Assembly: GCA_965228045.1 (NCBI GenBank)
Contig: OZ245789.1
Coordinates: 4,154,001-4,218,000 of the forward strand
Origin: JANQEU01 sp965228045
GTDB taxonomy: Bacteria; Bacteroidota; Bacteroidia; Cytophagales; Cyclobacteriaceae
Direction: 5' to 3'
DNA length: 64,000 bases
Part shown: piece by piece, positions 40,001-45,966 of the stretch
Numbering within the stretch: the first letter of the stretch is position 1
Layout of the letters: every line of letters starts with the position of its first letter
The notes under the pieces: generated by a model
What the model saw: the letters and a program-made list of their open reading frames with translations, nothing else
What the model was told of the DNA's origin: nothing
The model's database searches: none
Translations under genes and position numbers: made by a program

Positions 40001-40310
40001 CAGTATTGGGCCCGCTTAACAGGCCATTTGAGGTCTCCGACATATCGATGGTAGGACGATTATTGAGACCTGCGCTATTAACTGTGAACCCTGAAGAACT
40101 GGTGAAGTCATTGTCATTGCCACTGATATCTCCCCAGCCTGTGACCTGACTGGATCCATTTAATGTGACCAGTGAATCAGCCCTTAACCATAGGATTAAA
40201 GAGTCTGAGGTGGATAGGTTAGATCCTATTCCTCCAGGCCCGGATTGGGCCAGAGCCAGTTGTGCTGTCACGACAAGCGTGCAGATGAGCGCAGCAAGTT
40301 TTCTGTACAT
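28026..40310 (-). CDS. Giant modular surface protein with T9SS sorting domain
   Basis: A 4094-residue protein, by far the longest here. After a signal peptide (MYRKLAALICTLVVTAQLALAQ) come four repeated lectin/LamG-like modules starting near residues 38, 457, 838 and 1243. Each opens with LxLWLxxDxG…W.D.SGNGND and ends with a conserved ESYLAIKYGI-type helix and a DGDYFTF strand. From about 1620 onward the protein is a long beta-rich region with parallel-beta-helix-like repeats (rich in Gly, Asn, Thr and Ser). It is punctuated by three 'GNWS…W' openings near 1620, 2523 and 3440. Residues about 4010–4094 are a type-A T9SS C-terminal domain (FPNPVDGNTINL…GVYSMVVQF). It is probably attached to the cell surface as an adhesin or glycan-binding protein. 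Confidence 0.92.
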   Translation of the reverse strand: MYRKLAALICTLVVTAQLALAQSGPGGIGSNLSTSDSLILWLRADSLVTLNGSSQVTGWGDISGNDNDFTSSSGFTVNSAGLNNRPTIDMSETSNGLLSGPNTGSILGNSSGAPANAGDIFVVFEQAAGNSGYAIQFPRNNSTSSFLTFVSRGGDDGNPVDGGEPNDVEVFYRDGTPAWGVVSSEGTALDNGFTDGAFHVLRFGVDPIGDSVYMFSMDSFVESITSADPSYEGSTGNGPVRIGSSGASQDYNGEMAEIIVFGDVINEAQFIVLQNYFNARYGLTTSNDFYAGNFDGTEYREDVIGIGNEGTSSHLSTSGGGGGLYLEGTLGAGSTLFDEDEWIFAGHDGGLTETTFADVPDADVVRIERIWKLEKTNGGPNPGVDIIMSFDLSEMGLSNVAGPTLYKRTASSGDFTNLGLTPTVNGDVISFNVSDANTADGTQFFTLGFTASVPGGVSDDLVLWLKSDNGVETSGNSVDSWRDQTQNGNDATDPSALSDFVSNAYNFNPGLSFNSDPTSLEGAITTTNSNLSIFAVFEDTSSTNGGAIFELNSGQSHPLYDNSYAGGAAFTSTITKNSLSIFTIDHPAGTTADLFLNGSVFETSYTTTGNSAAGTYNYTLGDDDDGGNTFSGSLNELIVFDHDLDAGEIEQIESYLGIKYGVSLSHDYVSSTSTVVFDVDNSAVNDGYETHIAAIGSDFVSGLAQKISRNQNDSLVIALEEDYTSSNDSRSTNLEDGSFFFVSSNGSDLTTSSDGENSFLDRVWKVNETGTVGNVFVGFPINTFLFDSILVSTDPTFSSGVTRVAISTSNGYNSVSYDFNDGDYFTFSIDQGLQAENTNLLLWLKADSGVTTNGSVVTNWSDLSSYGNDADNDDSEFDNEANLNTLTEEAVSWGSNVFNFNPGVTFNSDVRPITGSVTTTGGFTFFIVGIETDNGSTNNSWFDTYLSGSGAAGSNRTYLFESLYAGGADFSTPLLDDERVIYSVSHPEGTTVDIFQNGADFETSYGVTATMDNEAGTYHYVIGDDATGGNDIQGQISEFIIFQGEVDGIQRKGIESYLAIKYGISLQNDFTTPDGLLLFDYNGTINDGFENYIAALAREDIIGLDQKVSQNQSGSLIISMAEDFESENADRTSAFSDQQYFFISSNLGSVGSDSSYRGFTGNRIGRKWKVNETNDPGAVFVALNDGVASQLNVMLVSSDSSLTSPEEVELIQSGGYYYANYDFQDGDYFTFAYSISPGGYYDGLKLWLRADVGINEIGGDISAWSDQSGNGNDATTPATDPIYQSAVTNFNPAANFSSSGTRVQGTVELGSDSLTVFIIAVDSSGAASGNVIFELDDSSTPLTFTDGSYGNVAFGQDITKDTMQMLSLVQPEGSGPADIYKDGSIFEGGISPDPVQAGTYDYALGENVDGGNGFTGSIAEFIVYDSALSDAQREMVESYLAVKYALPINHDVVSSLGNVVLDASGSAGYLNGLTALAYDSRTLLDQQVAKSVYDSVYIATSEDFATENGSRSNSFGDEQYLVITNDGGNYAFNSDYRTGSNNRLDRIWKVHELNNPGIIYLALPNSGIFTGISSILVSDDPSFSSGVSEKSLTDNGAFLTVPLDFSDGQYFTFTTDAPASGVWYSYLSGNWSDPANWTQDGAISALYVNPLNEIPSENDTVVIKSGRTMTVDFSGICVEKIEIIGNLDVGTTSGHMFNNIEGSGVMRLAGAAGLDNYPTGVDTLFYDTQEGGRVEYYGSGLSLNQRRSYNDLLVDLTATSDEIVLLDSIYVYGNMTINSGEFKFNSNSGQDTTLAEVFGDVLIESQGSFSVGLSNTRHEFNLHGDFTNLGDASFTNRSVQDQSNEATNGMVDVNFVSDDQDQVVDLQGPTDFYRIVIDKGVDKTYRVTLSIDDPADFRLLGPVNYGHGQTSQLNPATDQNLNAIGLYYGTLVIGNNINLGTLNNGGNYNISAGSRIILNGGSVEKDAGTAIVVYGDLEINSGSVSADIASGITIRDDGTLTVVGGTLITRQIRTSVLGVQNQGGYIQTGGVVTVTGGNVQDDYYPFNLTYSGNVFQMTGGTLNISGSNYLAAGSPVTGGALFINCDTENINVTGGTINIDSDTDNEVRISSRAPFYNLTLSKSSPTGGDFLFSGGSSGPNGDDEVIPDLPITILNDFTLDNGDGNGTVLNPSGNDLNITGSLIMEDGSSADFTNMTVTFEGAGSSNLDLQISEKLTLDSLQINKNLGVVDVIITNGQDTAIQVNHYLSIENGNLNPRTHHIKTTGDINLGDTLGKSSSTGRLFIVGSSAQTIYSDGGMIYDIEVDSANGLYLQGDLVVDTLTLDNGIFYINESKLTALKQVQTNSTFSNSVMIQTSGNASDGGLEYFVDASTTDPDPLTYPIGIDTAVSGYTPVSLDLSNVTLADDGYVVISLANTELQTTNLGGGNILSYYWRVNHSGFSSLPTAEYAFTYSDSDDDAMDEGNYVPGKVLDEIPFTRSAEMQSNINTGSNVITFDNDGGGGFTLENANYSAGVPGRFTGNVEIYYSYAPDGNWVNFETSGNWSTVSHTDPTNTGNYPQAGDVAIIGSTRSGGGTGRIQVTGTNNVDITIAALVFNSQAGGTALNVTDMSRLRVRRGSTLTVGTVSGTGEMVQDIGNAAQTATIVGDFGDFLDYSDNGWFFWFQSAANVSISDRFEYPIFRTFGADGSLSFTQDVTAHGVVIDSDTELRVTTNYTIDSLVQIGSNSSGNISFRNAGSNLTFECGSIFFSNDADNSITVVNSGSDVHRLIVNGDIDLNQGTEFNLTSVSGTQVELEFSGSGEHTLSNNSVPTPELYRLIVNKGTDTTSTITIDTDFNLAGVTTSIPQAVELQNGKLILDNASINIELADNSDFTIPASAGLQVTSGTVTSTDASIILDGLLRIDGGTATLNNTDVVYSSTGSALMDISSGTLQVGGQVRRTTTSTTGILKYRQTGGDVDIAVDGAGTNSRAAFEVLNNGSEFTLTGGSFNIVRGVTGDANESLELDPETYDLTGSTISIFENLGSNYGSNFFNVKTTIPLENLTIANSIDLPDVNLYTLPLVVDNLIINANQAFRANGFDVTITGDITNNGSYTNSSAETILANTGSQSLSGSGTWVIYDLRKNGSGTTTSSVDLSLLNDLYLTSGTLNISTNSISLQNDAYIQSTLSNSGGNGLIFNGTTSQELYGLSNNSIDIGTITIENTAGIEIPDGNGYDFNITQNLQLDGGVFNIGGSLVTLARGATLTELTPFGSNNMVQTNSSFTDNGLKQEFHTVASDTSILFPIGESKYTPVQFDFDAGTTQGAIRIRPANERHPTIINDTEPDGFQLTDVDNVLQYHWIVVAEDITNATGEITFTYDEDDAFALSTDYDTSHYIPARLLSNGVTWDKLDPTAFRGDTLVFQFPLSNATSAEITGDYTAGVGSSNGLDNDIEGAIPDEIAEYISIIGGTGDYTITGNWDPQGSSPVVTNGVGPLGARITVSSGDTVNLNVSNIRLYATVINSGGVIKVPSGITGVRLGIVSGSGTIILENNELLPTGEYNDFFTCSGGALVYTGTGGYNVLSGISQVRKVTFDGTGTRILPNNALTVCDTLLITGPTVNFNTGQTFIIGNAATDNLQLGSGTLTLTSSSALDITGDLLIGGGSFTGSTGTSISITDDLNFSGGTLNWNGSNVVLDGTTEQILDGNFTGTGSFDNLTINNSSSTGITVNSGDVRVDGVLTMTDGYINTTGAETWTISSTGSYTGASTASYFRGPLTKVSVAASSTYIFPIGRSNRYAPLSIIDVGTGSDTWTAEYFTSTGVYNNNTFDPDDPGSGKNALLAVRNTDRWEVTSAGSNTARIRLTYGGHSNLPDDASTRVVWWDGTTDNRWENRGGIVNGTAASGTVTSEDAISFSTQQFALGIAPEDPLPIEMVYFEGRFFAEKVDLYWQTAIEINNDRFYVERSVNGEDFEEVGSVDGHGSTSEPHDYQFTDDQPFGINSYYRLRQVDFDGNFEYSETILIQIQRDELEFNVSLFPNPVDGNTINLSTNGLEFEEVFTVTIVDISGKLQLLQTLTNTQSVHQIQLPPGMKPGVYSMVVQFVDKTRNFKLLLTSATN

Positions 40311-40441
40311 TTTGGCGTCTTACTTGATACCCCGGCTTCGAAGTATTAGCAGTTGATTCGAGAATAAAATTAATGTTTTATCAAGAGATACAATCAGTTC
40401 TCAAAAAAATTGGCTGATGATCAAGCTTAGTTGGCGGGATT

Positions 40442-41695
40442 TTAAGATTTCCGACGGAAGTGACGGCCAGGGTTAAAGTTCTCCATGTAGGATAAATTAA
40501 GGTCACCGCCCAGCATTTTCGAAACGGCATGCCCTGTGGCGGGTCCCAAACTCATCCCTACCATCCCATGACCGGCAGCTATAAATACGTTTTCATGACC
40601 AGGTAACTGTCCTATATAAGGCAGTCCATCCGGTGTACATGGCCGGTACCCCATCCATATCTCTTCTACGCCAGGCATCTCTATTTCAAGGTCCGGGTAA
40701 TACTTAGAAATGGCAGAAACTATGCCTTTCACCCGTTTCAGATTTACCTTATCATCCGGTTGGCCAAGCTCCATGGTGCCCCCAAAACGAATTTTATTGC
40801 CCATCGGCGTGACAGATACCTTGTGGTCCAGCAACAAGGCCGGGTACTTCAGCCCAATGGTATTTCGGACATCAAAACTGTACCCTTTTCCGCTTAGAAT
40901 CGGCAATTCGAAGCCGAGTTGACGTGTCAGATTCGGAGCACCATTACCTGAAGCTATTACCAGTTTTTCAAATTCAAATGAATCCTCATCCGAAGTAACT
41001 TTTATCTTGTTTTCCTCTTCTGAAATACCTGTCACGTTGGTTCGGAGCACAAATTCAATCCCAAATTCCTTCAATTTCTCAAAGAGATTTTCCATTACAA
41101 TGGCAGGCTGAATGGTAGCATCTTCCGTAAAATGAACTGCTCCGGATGCTGAGTACCTGACATTGGGATCCAATTGATTGAGATCCTCTATGGACAAAAT
41201 ATTTGCAGGTATACCATACTCAGAGGCTTTTCGTGCCAATTCTGCCTCTTCTTTTCCTGTTTCTGCCGACTGGTAGAGCATTAGAATTCCCTGCTTTTGG
41301 ATGGCTATATCAAGGACGCCTTTAGACTCCAATTCCAGATACAGTGATCTGCTTAGTTTACCAATTTCCGCCAGGGCGCTAATATTTCTGTCTACATTTT
41401 CCTGGTTCGAATGCCTGTGAAATTGCCAGAGCCATTTTATCACTTTCAGGTCTAAAGTGGGTCTGATGTAGAATGGGCTTTCTGAGTTGAAGAGCCAGGC
41501 AATTCCCTTTGAAACCACCCCAGGAGAGGCCAGCGGTACCATGTGGCTAGGTACGATCATACCTGCATTGCCAAACGAGCTCCCATACTTTATCCGTCCA
41601 TCATCGAGTACTGTTACTTCATGACCATCCTGTGTCAGATAGTAGGCCGAAAACAGCCCTGATACTCCTCCTCCGATTATGCCAACCTTTGCCAT
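40442..41695 (-). CDS. D-hydroxyproline dehydrogenase (DadA-like FAD oxidoreductase)
   Basis: A 417-residue flavoprotein of the D-amino-acid dehydrogenase family. The N-terminal FAD motif is GIIGGGVSGLFSAYYL and the C-terminal flavin-contact region reads NVFIAAGHGMVGMSLGPATG. In this operon it should oxidise cis-4-hydroxy-D-proline to pyrroline-4-hydroxy-2-carboxylate, feeding electrons to the respiratory chain. It is the last gene of the four-gene operon and starts 1 bp after the epimerase stop. A general D-amino-acid dehydrogenase role is the alternative, but the context strongly favours hydroxyproline. Confidence 0.9.
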   Translation of the reverse strand: MAKVGIIGGGVSGLFSAYYLTQDGHEVTVLDDGRIKYGSSFGNAGMIVPSHMVPLASPGVVSKGIAWLFNSESPFYIRPTLDLKVIKWLWQFHRHSNQENVDRNISALAEIGKLSRSLYLELESKGVLDIAIQKQGILMLYQSAETGKEEAELARKASEYGIPANILSIEDLNQLDPNVRYSASGAVHFTEDATIQPAIVMENLFEKLKEFGIEFVLRTNVTGISEEENKIKVTSDEDSFEFEKLVIASGNGAPNLTRQLGFELPILSGKGYSFDVRNTIGLKYPALLLDHKVSVTPMGNKIRFGGTMELGQPDDKVNLKRVKGIVSAISKYYPDLEIEMPGVEEIWMGYRPCTPDGLPYIGQLPGHENVFIAAGHGMVGMSLGPATGHAVSKMLGGDLNLSYMENFNPGRHFRRKS

Positions 41696-41696
41696 G

Positions 41697-42701
41697 TTAT
41701 ATCACCTGAAATCCTTCCGGAAATGGATCTTTTTCATCAACAAAAATTGTATTCAATCCGGTCACACGGGCCCATCCCTGGATACTGGGAATAATCGCCT
41801 TTTGGGATCCAATGGTGGTCTCTTTGATGACTTTCGATTCAAATTGTGTCCCGATGAAACTTTCATGAATGAAAGTTTCATGGAGACTTAGCATCCCTTT
41901 GGCGTAACGTTGAGCCAGGCGCGCTGAAGTTCCGGTTCCGCATGGGGAGCGATCGATGGCTTTCTCTCCATAAAACACCGCATTGGCCGCAGATGACTCC
42001 TTGTTTTTTGGTTTGGAATCCCACAATACATGAGTGAGTCCTTTAATTTCTGGGTTTTGAATGTGTATTAACTGATAGGACTCATTGATCAATTCCCTGG
42101 CCTTTCGACTAAAAGTGATCAGGTCACTGGCCGAATACTGATGCGCTCCCTCGAAGTTCTCCTGAGTGTCAAAGATCGCGTAGAAATTCCCGCCATATCC
42201 GACATCAAAACTCAATTTTCCAAGATCCGGATGATCAATCTCTCCTCCATCCAATGCCAGATATGCAGGAACATTTTCGAATCTTACATGCGTAATTTTT
42301 GAGCCTTCTCTGTGGTAAAAAACCTTTACGAAACCCGCTGGTGTCTCGACATTCACCTCACCTTCAACTTTTGGATGGATCAACTCATGCTCAAGCGCCA
42401 TAGTGATGGTGCCAATCAATCCGTGACCGCACATCGGTAAGCATCCACTGGTTTCGATAAACAGTACACCCACATCATTTTGAGGGTCAGCAGGAGGATA
42501 AAGCATGCTTCCGGACATCATGTCATGTCCCCTCGGTTCAAACATTAACGCCTTTCTTATCCAGTCATATTTCTCAAGAAATTCCAGCCTCCTTTCAAAC
42601 ATGGTGCTGCTAATCAGATCCGGTGATCCGCTTTTTACCAGACGAACCGGATTACCACAGGTATGGCCATCGATACATTCAAATACATTCACTTTCGTCA
42701 A
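41697..42701 (-). CDS. 4-hydroxyproline 2-epimerase
   Basis: A 334-residue proline-racemase family enzyme. Both catalytic cysteines are present: Cys91 in PMCGHG and Cys254 in RSPCGTGTS. This marks an epimerase or racemase; trans-3-hydroxyproline dehydratases replace one with Thr. It converts trans-4-hydroxy-L-proline to cis-4-hydroxy-D-proline. The start is a TTG at 42701 whose last two bases belong to the TGA stop of the preceding aldehyde dehydrogenase gene (TTGA overlap). No ATG is available at a sensible place, so translation is probably coupled. Confidence 0.92.
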   Translation of the reverse strand: MTKVNVFECIDGHTCGNPVRLVKSGSPDLISSTMFERRLEFLEKYDWIRKALMFEPRGHDMMSGSMLYPPADPQNDVGVLFIETSGCLPMCGHGLIGTITMALEHELIHPKVEGEVNVETPAGFVKVFYHREGSKITHVRFENVPAYLALDGGEIDHPDLGKLSFDVGYGGNFYAIFDTQENFEGAHQYSASDLITFSRKARELINESYQLIHIQNPEIKGLTHVLWDSKPKNKESSAANAVFYGEKAIDRSPCGTGTSARLAQRYAKGMLSLHETFIHESFIGTQFESKVIKETTIGSQKAIIPSIQGWARVTGLNTIFVDEKDPFPEGFQVI

Positions 42702-44275
42702 ATGCTGTCTTTAGAAAACACACCATCGATCTTTCGCCATACATTGAATACATTGTCGTCTTTCAACTCGCCGGGAAGTATACCCTGCGGTGCATCCTGC
42801 CACGCTATTGGCCTCGCAAATCTTTTGATGGCATCGGCGCCTACAGAAGTAAACCTGGAATCTGTCGTGGCTGGAAAAGGACCACCATGCTGCATAGAGT
42901 GACAAACTTCCACTCCCGTAGGCACACCGTTGAAGATCACCCTTCCGCAAATTTCTTTCAATTGATCTATGAAATCCTCTTTGGTTGAAAAGTCTGCTTC
43001 CGTACCGAACAATGAGGTCGTCAACTGACCCTGTAGCGCTAAAGCCACCTTTAGTACCTCATCGTCATTTACGCATTCCACTAACAATGAAAAGGGTCCA
43101 AAAATCTCTTCTTTTAAATATGGATTATCCAAAAACGTACTTGCTTTGACTTTGGCAATTACAGCCGGTCCGGACATGCTACCAGGTGTAGATTTGCCCA
43201 AAATTTCCACGTCCGGCATCCCTTCGAATTGCTTCAGACTTGATTCATAAGCTGATTTTATTCCCTTGCTCAGCATGGGGGCGGCTTCAAAGGCACTTAT
43301 ACTCTGAGAAATAGATTTTTTGAATTTCTCCAAATCTGCTCCGGCTTTCCCCACGAGAATACCAGGATTGGTGCAGAATTGCCCGACTCCAAGGCACACG
43401 GATCCTGACAGGGTCTTACCCAACTCCTCGGCTTTATCGCTCATTATTCCATCCAAAAGAAACACCGGATTCACACTACCCATTTCGGAAAACACGGGAA
43501 TTGGGGTCATCCTCTTTTGATTCAAATCAAACAGGGCTTTGCCACCCTTGTATGAACCTGTAAATGCAATGGCTTTGATGCGCTCGTCCAGGGCCAGTTG
43601 CTGGGCAAGGTTGATGTCACTCGCATTGATTGTGCTGAAAACACCATCGGGCATTCCCTGATCTTTGGCCGCTTTAAGTATGGCTGTGGCCACTATCTCA
43701 TTGGTGCCGGGATGCAGAGGGTGTGCTTTCACAATTACCGGATTCCCAGCTGCAAGGGCAGATGCCGTATCTCCTCCGGCAGTTGAGAAAGCCAATGGGA
43801 AATTACTGGCTGTGAATACCGCCACCGGGCCAAGAGGATACAGCTTTTTGCGAATGTCAGGTTTTGGGAGTGGTGAACGGTCTGGTTGTGCCTTGTCGAT
43901 GCTTGCCTCTACCCACGACCCTTCCTCGGCAATGGATGCAAACAGCTTTAGTTGATTTACGGTCCTGCCCCTCTCTCCGTTAATCCTGGCTTCCGGTAAG
44001 CCAGATTCTAAAACGGCCCGCTTTGTGAGTTCTTCCGAAACAGCCTCTATCTCTGAGGCGATGGCGTTGAGAAAAGCTGCTCTTTTCTTACCATCCATCT
44101 TAGAGTATATTTTAAAAGCAGAAGAAGCTTTCGAAACTGCATTTCGAATGTCATCAAATGAGGCTTCATATATCTTTTCAGGGAGGTCTTTTTCCCTTAC
44201 AGGGCTAAAGGCCAGGGTGAATTTTTCCGATTCTCCACTTAGTTCGTAACCTATCCGGCTGTTTCCATCGATCAT
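42698..44275 (-). CDS. 2,5-dioxovalerate (alpha-ketoglutarate semialdehyde) dehydrogenase
   Basis: A protein of 525 residues of the NAD(P)-dependent aldehyde dehydrogenase superfamily. The catalytic Cys lies in GVGQFCTNPG and the general-base Glu in PVFSEMGSVNP. The length and these motifs fit the type-III ketoglutarate semialdehyde dehydrogenases found with hydroxyproline and pentose pathways. It carries out the final step, giving 2-oxoglutarate. ATG 44275 is chosen; the extension to 44296 starts with TTG. It follows the deaminase gene after 22 bp and overlaps the epimerase gene by 4 bp. Confidence 0.92.
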   Translation of the reverse strand: MIDGNSRIGYELSGESEKFTLAFSPVREKDLPEKIYEASFDDIRNAVSKASSAFKIYSKMDGKKRAAFLNAIASEIEAVSEELTKRAVLESGLPEARINGERGRTVNQLKLFASIAEEGSWVEASIDKAQPDRSPLPKPDIRKKLYPLGPVAVFTASNFPLAFSTAGGDTASALAAGNPVIVKAHPLHPGTNEIVATAILKAAKDQGMPDGVFSTINASDINLAQQLALDERIKAIAFTGSYKGGKALFDLNQKRMTPIPVFSEMGSVNPVFLLDGIMSDKAEELGKTLSGSVCLGVGQFCTNPGILVGKAGADLEKFKKSISQSISAFEAAPMLSKGIKSAYESSLKQFEGMPDVEILGKSTPGSMSGPAVIAKVKASTFLDNPYLKEEIFGPFSLLVECVNDDEVLKVALALQGQLTTSLFGTEADFSTKEDFIDQLKEICGRVIFNGVPTGVEVCHSMQHGGPFPATTDSRFTSVGADAIKRFARPIAWQDAPQGILPGELKDDNVFNVWRKIDGVFSKDSI

Positions 44276-44297
44276 AGTGATTGTATTTAGATTCAAA

Positions 44298-45212
44298 TTA
44301 TAAATTTAGATAATCCGGTAGCTGAGGTCGGGATTCCATTGCTTTTTCTATGATGTTTTTCACCCTATCACGCTCTGCTCCTCTCAATGGCAATCTTGGC
44401 GCCCGAACATTTTCACTTCCTAATCCGGTGTAGGTTGCCGCAAGCTTTATGTTTTGGACCAATTGTGGATTGATATCAAGTTCAAGTAAAGGAAGAAACC
44501 AACTATAAATCTTTAATGCCTCATCATATCTTTTGGCCTTAACCAATCGATAAATCGCGACAGTCTCAGCTGGAAATGCACAAACGAGTCCTGCTATCCA
44601 ACCATCCGCACCGATCACCAGACTTTCCATACCCAGAGTATCCACACCGGTCAGAACACTGAACCGATCTCCAAATGCATTTTTCATCCGTATTACATTA
44701 CTCACATCTCTGGTGGATTCTTTAACCGCCTGTATGGTAGGTACATCCAATAGTTGTTTCCACATATCGATGGAGATGAAGGTTTTGTAGTCAATTGGGT
44801 TATTATATAGAACTATAGGTAAATCAGTGGAAGCCGCCACAGCCTTGAGATAGGTCACCACTTCCTCATCATCAGCCGCATATCGCATTGGTGGCAACAA
44901 CATCAGCCCATTTACACCATTTGACAGAGCTGTTTTGGCTGTTTCTACAGCTCCGGATGTGGTCTGCTCGGCGATATTCATAATTACCGGAACCTTATCT
45001 CCGATCTCCTTGACTGTAAATCGCACCAACTCATTCTTCTCCTTTTCTGTCAATGTACTGGCTTCACCTAGTGTACCACCCAGGATCATCCCATCAACAC
45101 CAGCTTCCAGCTGGGCATGAAGGCTATTGCCAAAAGCATCAAAGTCTATTTTATCGTCCTTGGTAAACTGTGTGGTTATTGCAGGATATATCCCTTTCCA
45201 TTCTACTTTCAT
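44298..45212 (-). CDS. Pyrroline-4-hydroxy-2-carboxylate deaminase (DapA family)
   Basis: A 304-residue TIM-barrel enzyme of the dihydrodipicolinate-synthase family. The Schiff-base lysine is Lys164 in IQAVKEST, with Tyr136 in VLYNNP and the GGTLGEAST loop near residues 45–53. By context it deaminates and dehydrates pyrroline-4-hydroxy-2-carboxylate to 2-oxoglutarate semialdehyde, the substrate of the next gene product. A true lysine-biosynthesis DapA is unlikely given the operon. First gene of the operon; the upstream 249-bp gap holds its promoter, and no regulator gene is adjacent. Confidence 0.9.
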   Translation of the reverse strand: MKVEWKGIYPAITTQFTKDDKIDFDAFGNSLHAQLEAGVDGMILGGTLGEASTLTEKEKNELVRFTVKEIGDKVPVIMNIAEQTTSGAVETAKTALSNGVNGLMLLPPMRYAADDEEVVTYLKAVAASTDLPIVLYNNPIDYKTFISIDMWKQLLDVPTIQAVKESTRDVSNVIRMKNAFGDRFSVLTGVDTLGMESLVIGADGWIAGLVCAFPAETVAIYRLVKAKRYDEALKIYSWFLPLLELDINPQLVQNIKLAATYTGLGSENVRAPRLPLRGAERDRVKNIIEKAMESRPQLPDYLNL

Positions 45213-45461
45213 ATCGTATTATTGGTGTTGAAAAGATTTGTTCATCGTGCCATCTTAAATGGTGCAACGAAAATAAGTAAAGTATCAAACCTTTGAAGAC
45301 CTCGGGAGTACATAAAGAAAAACTTATCTGCCCGGAAGGACTAATCCGTTAACATCGAATCTGTAAGTCCGAATGATACGTCATTTATTCCGGTTCACTC
45401 AGGTCAAGTTCATTTACAGAATCGGCTTTCGCAATTTACACACGTACAACAACCCGCTCAT

Positions 45462-45836
45462 ATGAATAGAAAGGTTCTCTATGTGGACGATGATATTCTG
45501 AATACCGAATTTTTCAGAATATCCTTCCGGGACAATTTTGAAGTTCTAACGTCAACGGTTCCGGAAAGAGCACTCGAAATATTCGAAAAAGAAGAACCCA
45601 GTGTTCTGATCGCAGATTACCGAATGCCTGGAATTAATGGAATTGAACTCATCAAGAAGGCCAGAGAAATTCATCCTCAATGCAGTTTTATCCTTCTGAG
45701 TGGACTGATGGAAGCAAATATGGAAGAACTTGATCTCTTTGCTTACATTTCAAAACCCTACCAAAGAGATTCTGTAGAAGATATTATAGAAAAAGCCATC
45801 GATCTGTTTCACAAGACTCCCGCCCAGGTCTCATAA
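45462..45836 (+). CDS. Single-domain response regulator
   Basis: A 124-residue receiver domain with no output domain. The phospho-acceptor is Asp52 in LIADYRMPG, the acidic pocket is VDDD near residues 8–11, and the switch Lys is in ISKPYQRD. It is likely to pass phosphate or act by binding a partner. It is upstream of and co-directional with the solute-binding-domain histidine kinase, 130 bp away, so they may form a pair. Confidence 0.9.
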   Translation: MNRKVLYVDDDILNTEFFRISFRDNFEVLTSTVPERALEIFEKEEPSVLIADYRMPGINGIELIKKAREIHPQCSFILLSGLMEANMEELDLFAYISKPYQRDSVEDIIEKAIDLFHKTPAQVS

Positions 45837-45966
45837 TGAAATTGGAAAATCAATTTTCAGTTTCTTGTTAACTTATTTTCTGCTAACTTCATAATAACCA
45901 CCAAACGCTCTTTTTAAAATTAACTGCTCACATTTTCTCCGTTGTACGTTAATCGCGGTTATAACC

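Noticed and set aside
28026..40310. Possible CRISPR-like or satellite DNA repeats in the giant gene
   Set aside because: Repeats are protein-level, degenerate and of varying length; no constant repeat–spacer pattern.
45232..45262. Imperfect dyad (GTGCCAT … ATGGTGC) upstream of the hydroxyproline operon
   Set aside because: The arms only pair over four bases once aligned; needs gaps, so not convincing as an operator.
45835..45858. Stem TGAAATTG … CAATTTTCA after the single-domain response regulator
   Set aside because: One-base bulge, weak AT stem and no T-run; not strong enough to call a terminator.
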